Shown here piece after piece: positions 59,269-64,000 of a DNA stretch of 64,000 nucleotides. Source of the DNA: Conus ventricosus (Eukaryota; Mollusca; Gastropoda; Neogastropoda; Conidae). The notes under the pieces are model-generated. The model was not told the origin of the DNA, made no database searches, and saw only the letters and a list, made by a program, of their open reading frames with translations. Numbering within the stretch: the stretch's first letter is position 1; each line of letters begins with the position of its first letter. A program made the translations under genes and the position numbers. The stretch is taken from contig CM031600.1 in the NCBI GenBank assembly GCA_018398815.1, positions 56,428,801 to 56,492,800 of the forward strand, read 5' to 3'.

Positions 59269-60525
59269 AGGAAGGAAATGGCTTTTGATCACGCAGAGCC
59301 GCCGCAGCTGCAACAGGACAGGGACGGGGGTAACCCAGAGGTCGGCGTGAACAACTGAGCGCAGATGATTATCGGCGATAAGGCTTCCAGTTCTGCCACA
59401 GCCAGAGACAAAAGGAGGTCAGTAGTGGGTCTTCGGCGAGTGGGGACGGGGAGGGTAGGAAGAGAGGGGTGGGGGATTCTACGTCACGCACACGTTTTCT
59501 TTGTCCTCCTACGTCGGTGTCAAGAAGGGAAAGGAATTCGCCATTGAGCTTAACAAGCAGGCCTGGCGATTGGAGTCTACAGGATTTGTCTCGAAAGCTT
59601 CAAATCGGAACACGCAAGTTCGGGTTAGAAGAAAAACGTTTGTTAACAATCACCGTCTCGTGCTGGTCCCAAGTTCAACCAGTAAGTCGGGGTCATTCGG
59701 CAGAAACCAAATGCCCATGCGTTTTAGAGGATCACTGGTCACGGGAGCTCGTCGAGGCAGTAGGGGCACTTTGGCGGTTATAGGTCAACTTGCCGGGTGG
59801 AAGCATAGCTCTTTCTGGTCGCACTAATCCATGCTGAGGGGATACTGACATGGATCTCTTTGTTGTTTGTTTATGACCGACTTCTGTTGAAGTCGGATTC
59901 ACTTCATAGGAGGTCGTTGGGAACTGTATCCCTTACCGTAAACCGGGCGACCCGGCAGATTAAACGCAAGGCAGGCAAGATTTGAAAGGGGCTTGCGACT
60001 GGATCTTGCTGGAATAAGGAACACTGACACGCCACCCACGGGAGGAGAGAAGGAGCATGAAGAAAGCTATTTTCTCCCTGAAACCTGCTTTCCCTTCAGA
60101 ACGACACTTCAGCAGCAGTCAGCGAAGCTCGTCAAAAGTGACATGATTAAAATGCTTACAGGTGCGCTTTGCGCATCAAAACAAAACGTTACTTTCTTGT
60201 CCGAGACATGACATAATCCTACCCCCTTTGAAAATGACCTCCCAATCCCGCTACCCCCATCACAATTTTAAGGGATTGAAAAAAAACATGGCATACCTTT
60301 TAACACGAACCCATGCACAATGTATACATGGATTTTTGTCTTCTTTTCAGGCCACCATCTTTCTGTCTTCTTTCACAACTCGATGACATTACCAGCTATG
60401 GAAAGGACTCTCACGATTCCAAAATCACCAAATTACCACCACATCAAGACAACCTGCCAAAATAGATCAAAAGAAACCCGGGGGAAATTCAACTAAGTTA
60501 CGGTTTTAGGAAATCATTTCTTACC
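56530..60525. other. Long interval without a supported gene
   Basis: Includes poly-G runs at 56971-56995 (25) and 58197-58217 (21) and a GT plus 31-G tract at 59220-59267. The frames at 57072-57449 (minus) and 59501-59827 (plus) match nothing I know and lack convincing splice context. TTTAATAAAAACG near 57591-57603 contains a polyadenylation-type AATAAA on plus, with no gene attached. CpG-richer patches occur at 58850-59200. Confidence 0.4.
59220..59267. repeat. (GT)n followed by 31 G
   Basis: A short GT array passing directly into a 31-base G run. Confidence 0.97.
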
Positions 60526-60530
60526 AAAGT

Positions 60531-61165
60531 AACCACTACGGACAGCAGAACAACCACTTCTGTAAACACTATGGCCAACACAACAACAACTACTGTAACC
60601 ACTACGGACAGCACAACAACTACTGTAACCACTACGGACAGCACAACAACTACTGTAACCACTACGGACAGCACAAACAACTACTGTAACCACTACGGAC
60701 AGCACAACTACTGTAACCACTACGGACAGCACAACAACAACAACTGTAACCACTATGGACAGCACACCAACAACTACTGTAACCACTACGGACAGCACAA
60801 CAACTACTGTAACCACTACGGACAGCACAACCACCACTACTGTAACCACTACGGACAGCACAACAACTACTGTAACCACTATGGACAGCACAACAACCAT
60901 ACTGTAACCACTATGGACAGCACAACAACAACTACTGTAACCACTATGGACAGCAGAACCACCACTACTGTAACCACTACGGACAGCACAACAACCACTA
61001 CGGACAGCACAACCACCACTACTGTAACCACTACGGACAGCAAAACAACCCCTACTGTAACCACTATGGACAGCACAACCACCACTACTGTAACCACTAC
61101 GGACAGCACAACAACCACTACGGACAGCACAACCACCACTACGGTAAGCATTACAGACAGCACAA
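60531..61165 (+). repeat. 30/33-bp minisatellite encoding a Thr-rich reading, ~20 copies
   Basis: Unit: ACCACTACGGACAGCACAAC AACTACTGTA, with extra ACA or ACC triplets giving 33 bp. The plus frame reads TTDSTTTTVT repeats. Most unit lengths are multiples of three (27, 30, 33); one 31-bp unit and a later 32-bp unit shift the frame into a second open reading (HYGQHNNYCN) and back. The frame stays open from 60571 to 61227. It could be a mucin-like Ser/Thr domain if expressed, but no signal peptide, flanking domain or splice site supports a gene. Confidence 0.9.
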
Positions 61166-61570
61166 CCATTTGCATTGGAAGATTGAAGTTTCATAGCTTA
61201 GTGGCGCCAGGGGGAACATACTGTTAACAGTTCACAGTGTATGGGGCATGGCAGGATGGGAGGCGGAGATCGATCTCTCCATCTACCGCCCTAATCTCCC
61301 CTGATCAGGATCAGGTATCCATTTACTGCACGGTGGACTGACAGAATTTTCAAGCCGACAGAATTTTCAAGCCGTCAGAATTAAACTACATGACTCATTC
61401 GATAAAGCGACCGTCAGGGTTCGCTGTCAAACACTACATAAAACTGCTTGACTACGGGCTACAATTAAATGCGTACAAAGGAACACACGGTCTACGAACT
61501 CTTCAAAGCCTTAGAGACTAAAGAAAAAAATATCCAGAAAAACGCCTAATTATCAGTTTAACACGCATAC

Positions 61571-61571
<1 letters not shown>
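61166..61571. other. Unique non-coding interval
   Basis: Sequence between the Thr-rich array and the GA array. The word GACAGAATTTTCAAGCCG is tandemly repeated at 61339-61376; nothing else recognised. Confidence 0.5.
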
Positions 61572-61617
<46 letters not shown>

Positions 61618-61620
61618 GGG
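61572..61620. repeat. (GA)n followed by a G run
   Basis: About 35 bp of GA followed by 14 G. Confidence 0.97.
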
Positions 61621-61741
61621 TGTTCCGAAAACATACAGACCCGAATAGATCGACTTAATGAAATGAAAACATTTGAAACGATAGAGAAAAAGAGCAAAAC
61701 ACAGTGATCGAAAGTTTACGGTGACTGTCGATACATAGTAA

Positions 61742-61975
61742 GTGGTGGCGTCCATCCAAAGGAGAACTCTCACTCGCGCTGGCTCCGCTTCTAAGCAGCC
61801 ATTGTCGTTTGTTAGTGGATACCGTGTCCCGCGTTAAGCTGGATCAGAACAGGCACCACTTAACTAACACCACCAAGGTGAAACGGCGGTGTCTTTTTAG
61901 ATGGGTGCCTTAGGATGACCCGATATTGATTGGTTTCTGCGGCCTGCCGCTCCGGGGCTGCGAAACGACAGCTAG
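61742..61975 (+). repeat. Dispersed repeat family X, copy 3
   Basis: GGCGTCCATCCAAAGGAGAA, CGCTGGCTCCGCTTCTAAGC, GCTGGATCAGAACAGGCACC and CCGGGGCTGCGAAACGACAG correspond in order to the copy at 27435-27740. It runs close to the assembly gap. Confidence 0.6.
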
Positions 61976-62080
61976 GGTGCGACAATGCGTATGGGAAAAG
62001 CCAGAGGGAGCGGTGTGTGTGCGAGTAACGTCCGTGAAGTCGGGTACATGTAAGATGGTGTACAAATACGTAGAAGGGGG

Positions 62081-63080
62081 NNNNNNNNNNNNNNNNNNNN
62101 NNNNNNNNNNNNNNNNNNNNNNNNNNNNNNNNNNNNNNNNNNNNNNNNNNNNNNNNNNNNNNNNNNNNNNNNNNNNNNNNNNNNNNNNNNNNNNNNNNNN
62201 NNNNNNNNNNNNNNNNNNNNNNNNNNNNNNNNNNNNNNNNNNNNNNNNNNNNNNNNNNNNNNNNNNNNNNNNNNNNNNNNNNNNNNNNNNNNNNNNNNNN
62301 NNNNNNNNNNNNNNNNNNNNNNNNNNNNNNNNNNNNNNNNNNNNNNNNNNNNNNNNNNNNNNNNNNNNNNNNNNNNNNNNNNNNNNNNNNNNNNNNNNNN
62401 NNNNNNNNNNNNNNNNNNNNNNNNNNNNNNNNNNNNNNNNNNNNNNNNNNNNNNNNNNNNNNNNNNNNNNNNNNNNNNNNNNNNNNNNNNNNNNNNNNNN
62501 NNNNNNNNNNNNNNNNNNNNNNNNNNNNNNNNNNNNNNNNNNNNNNNNNNNNNNNNNNNNNNNNNNNNNNNNNNNNNNNNNNNNNNNNNNNNNNNNNNNN
62601 NNNNNNNNNNNNNNNNNNNNNNNNNNNNNNNNNNNNNNNNNNNNNNNNNNNNNNNNNNNNNNNNNNNNNNNNNNNNNNNNNNNNNNNNNNNNNNNNNNNN
62701 NNNNNNNNNNNNNNNNNNNNNNNNNNNNNNNNNNNNNNNNNNNNNNNNNNNNNNNNNNNNNNNNNNNNNNNNNNNNNNNNNNNNNNNNNNNNNNNNNNNN
62801 NNNNNNNNNNNNNNNNNNNNNNNNNNNNNNNNNNNNNNNNNNNNNNNNNNNNNNNNNNNNNNNNNNNNNNNNNNNNNNNNNNNNNNNNNNNNNNNNNNNN
62901 NNNNNNNNNNNNNNNNNNNNNNNNNNNNNNNNNNNNNNNNNNNNNNNNNNNNNNNNNNNNNNNNNNNNNNNNNNNNNNNNNNNNNNNNNNNNNNNNNNNN
63001 NNNNNNNNNNNNNNNNNNNNNNNNNNNNNNNNNNNNNNNNNNNNNNNNNNNNNNNNNNNNNNNNNNNNNNNNNNNNNNNN
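62081..63080. other. Assembly gap of exactly 1000 N
   Basis: The round length suggests a placeholder of unknown true size. The left flank ends in a G run. Frames drawn through it are meaningless. Confidence 0.99.
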
Positions 63081-63856
63081 CTCCCAATCTCATCTGATTT
63101 TCTCACTAGCGTACAATTTACACACCCACACACACACCCGCGAACACAACCGATCTAAACCCATCTCTCTCTCATTCTCTCTCCTTCCCTCCCTCCCTTT
63201 CTCTCTCTGTGCATACAGACTTCCCCCTCCTTCCCACAACCCCTGAAATAACGATTAGTCTTTCTGCACCTCGCCTGTAGGGGGTGGGGTGGGGAATTCT
63301 GATCGATGCAAAGCTAATAAAAAAAATAAAAGTACCACCCCACCCAACCCTACCAACCCAGCTCCAGGAAATGCATTACTTACGGTGCTGTCAGATGCCG
63401 TTCCGAGTCTGATGACTTTGAAGCTTGCCTTTTAATTCGGTCAAGATCAATGGAAGCGAAAAAACAAATCCCCTGCTTATGCGTTTTGAGCACGTGCTTG
63501 AGTTCACTAAAAGTAAGACTTACTGATTTTCCACTATCATTCAGCAAGCCCAAACCCACATTCTTTTTCGTACTCTTCCGTCTTTTTTTTTTTTTTTTTT
63601 TTTAAGCGCCGCCCCCTCCCCCCCCCTCCCCCCCCCCCCCCCCCCCCCGCCGCCCTCTCCCCGTCATATTTTCTTGGTCTTCTTCCGTTCTGTATCTGTC
63701 GTCTTCCGCTTCCGTCTTCTTCCTGTATTGTTTCTCTCTCTTTTTTCCCTCTTTTTGGGGTGGGGGTGGGGGTGGGGTACCCAACCCCCCCCCCCCCCCA
63801 CCCACCCACCTTCTTAGTCTTCTCGCCCTTCTTGTTTCTCGACTTCTTTCCTCCCG

Positions 63857-63887
<31 letters not shown>

Positions 63888-64000
63888 TTCCCCATCTTCT
63901 TCCTTCCTTTCTTCATTTTTCTTCTGTGTTCTTTTGATCTTCGTCCTCTTCTTTCTCCAATCCATCTCCCCCCCCCCCCCCCCCCCCTTCGAAATGGTCT
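63081..64000. repeat. Pyrimidine-rich region with poly-T and poly-C runs
   Basis: CT-rich at 63160-63210, poly-T at 63583-63603, and C runs near 63617-63648, 63785-63798, 63858-63887 and 63970-63987 divided by TCTTC-rich stretches. Minus-strand frames are Gly- and Lys-rich artefacts. No gene seen before the window ends. Confidence 0.9.

Noticed and set aside
59501..59827. 108-codon basic ORF
   Set aside because: Opens from a non-ATG codon, has no family match, and a second frame is open over most of it.
61910..63158. Frames of about 370-410 codons across the gap
   Set aside because: They consist almost entirely of undetermined bases.

Overview
This window looks like repeat-dense, gene-poor nuclear DNA from a metazoan. 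A mollusc, perhaps a gastropod, is my best guess. The basis is the type of interspersed repeats (tRNA-derived SINEs, RTE-, L2- and I-like LINE relics), long CA/GA microsatellites, many poly-G/poly-C runs, consensus GT-AG splice sites and the lack of long ORFs. The species cannot be fixed from the sequence. Nearly all ATG-to-stop frames above 60 codons are microsatellite translations, antisense shadows, or frames through decayed repeats.

Layout. 1-3.1 kb is a C+A-rich, G-poor block unlike the rest. 3.1-34.4 kb is a mosaic of old duplications. A ~3 kb block at 9.3-12.3 kb recurs at 29.9-33.0 kb, and the block at 13.75-14.49 kb recurs at 33.76-34.39 kb, both about 20-20.7 kb away. The block at 5.1-6.1 kb recurs at 12.8-13.7 kb, and 3.2-3.7 kb recurs at 33.06-33.33 kb. 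Between them lies a three-copy array (17.3-20.7, 21.6-25.3 and 26.1-29.5 kb) with a well-conserved ~480 bp core in each copy. 34.4-48.7 kb holds nested transposon relics: an RTE-type endonuclease/reverse transcriptase relic on the minus strand interrupted by a SINE and a 36-bp minisatellite; a LINE C-terminus at 40.6-41.05 kb; degenerate repeats in two orientations; a 66-bp minisatellite; and a SINE followed by an I-like LINE with an RNase H domain.

48.7-54.3 kb has the best evidence for host genes. On the minus strand, four phase-compatible exons (54285-54199, 52086-52023, 51528-51466, 50026-49875) can be joined into a small secreted cysteine-rich protein; the last two exons are the best supported. 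On the plus strand, 51727-51989 looks like the last coding exon of another, unidentified gene. A ~125-bp minisatellite (52.24-53.85 kb), itself split by an inserted element, lies in the proposed first intron. 54.3-64 kb is mostly non-coding, with a Thr-rich 30/33-bp array at 60.53-61.16 kb, long G runs and an assembly gap of exactly 1000 N (62081-63080).

I saw no rRNA gene, intact tRNA gene, CRISPR array or prokaryotic feature. All homology statements rest on reading by eye and on remembered family motifs; no search or alignment was run.
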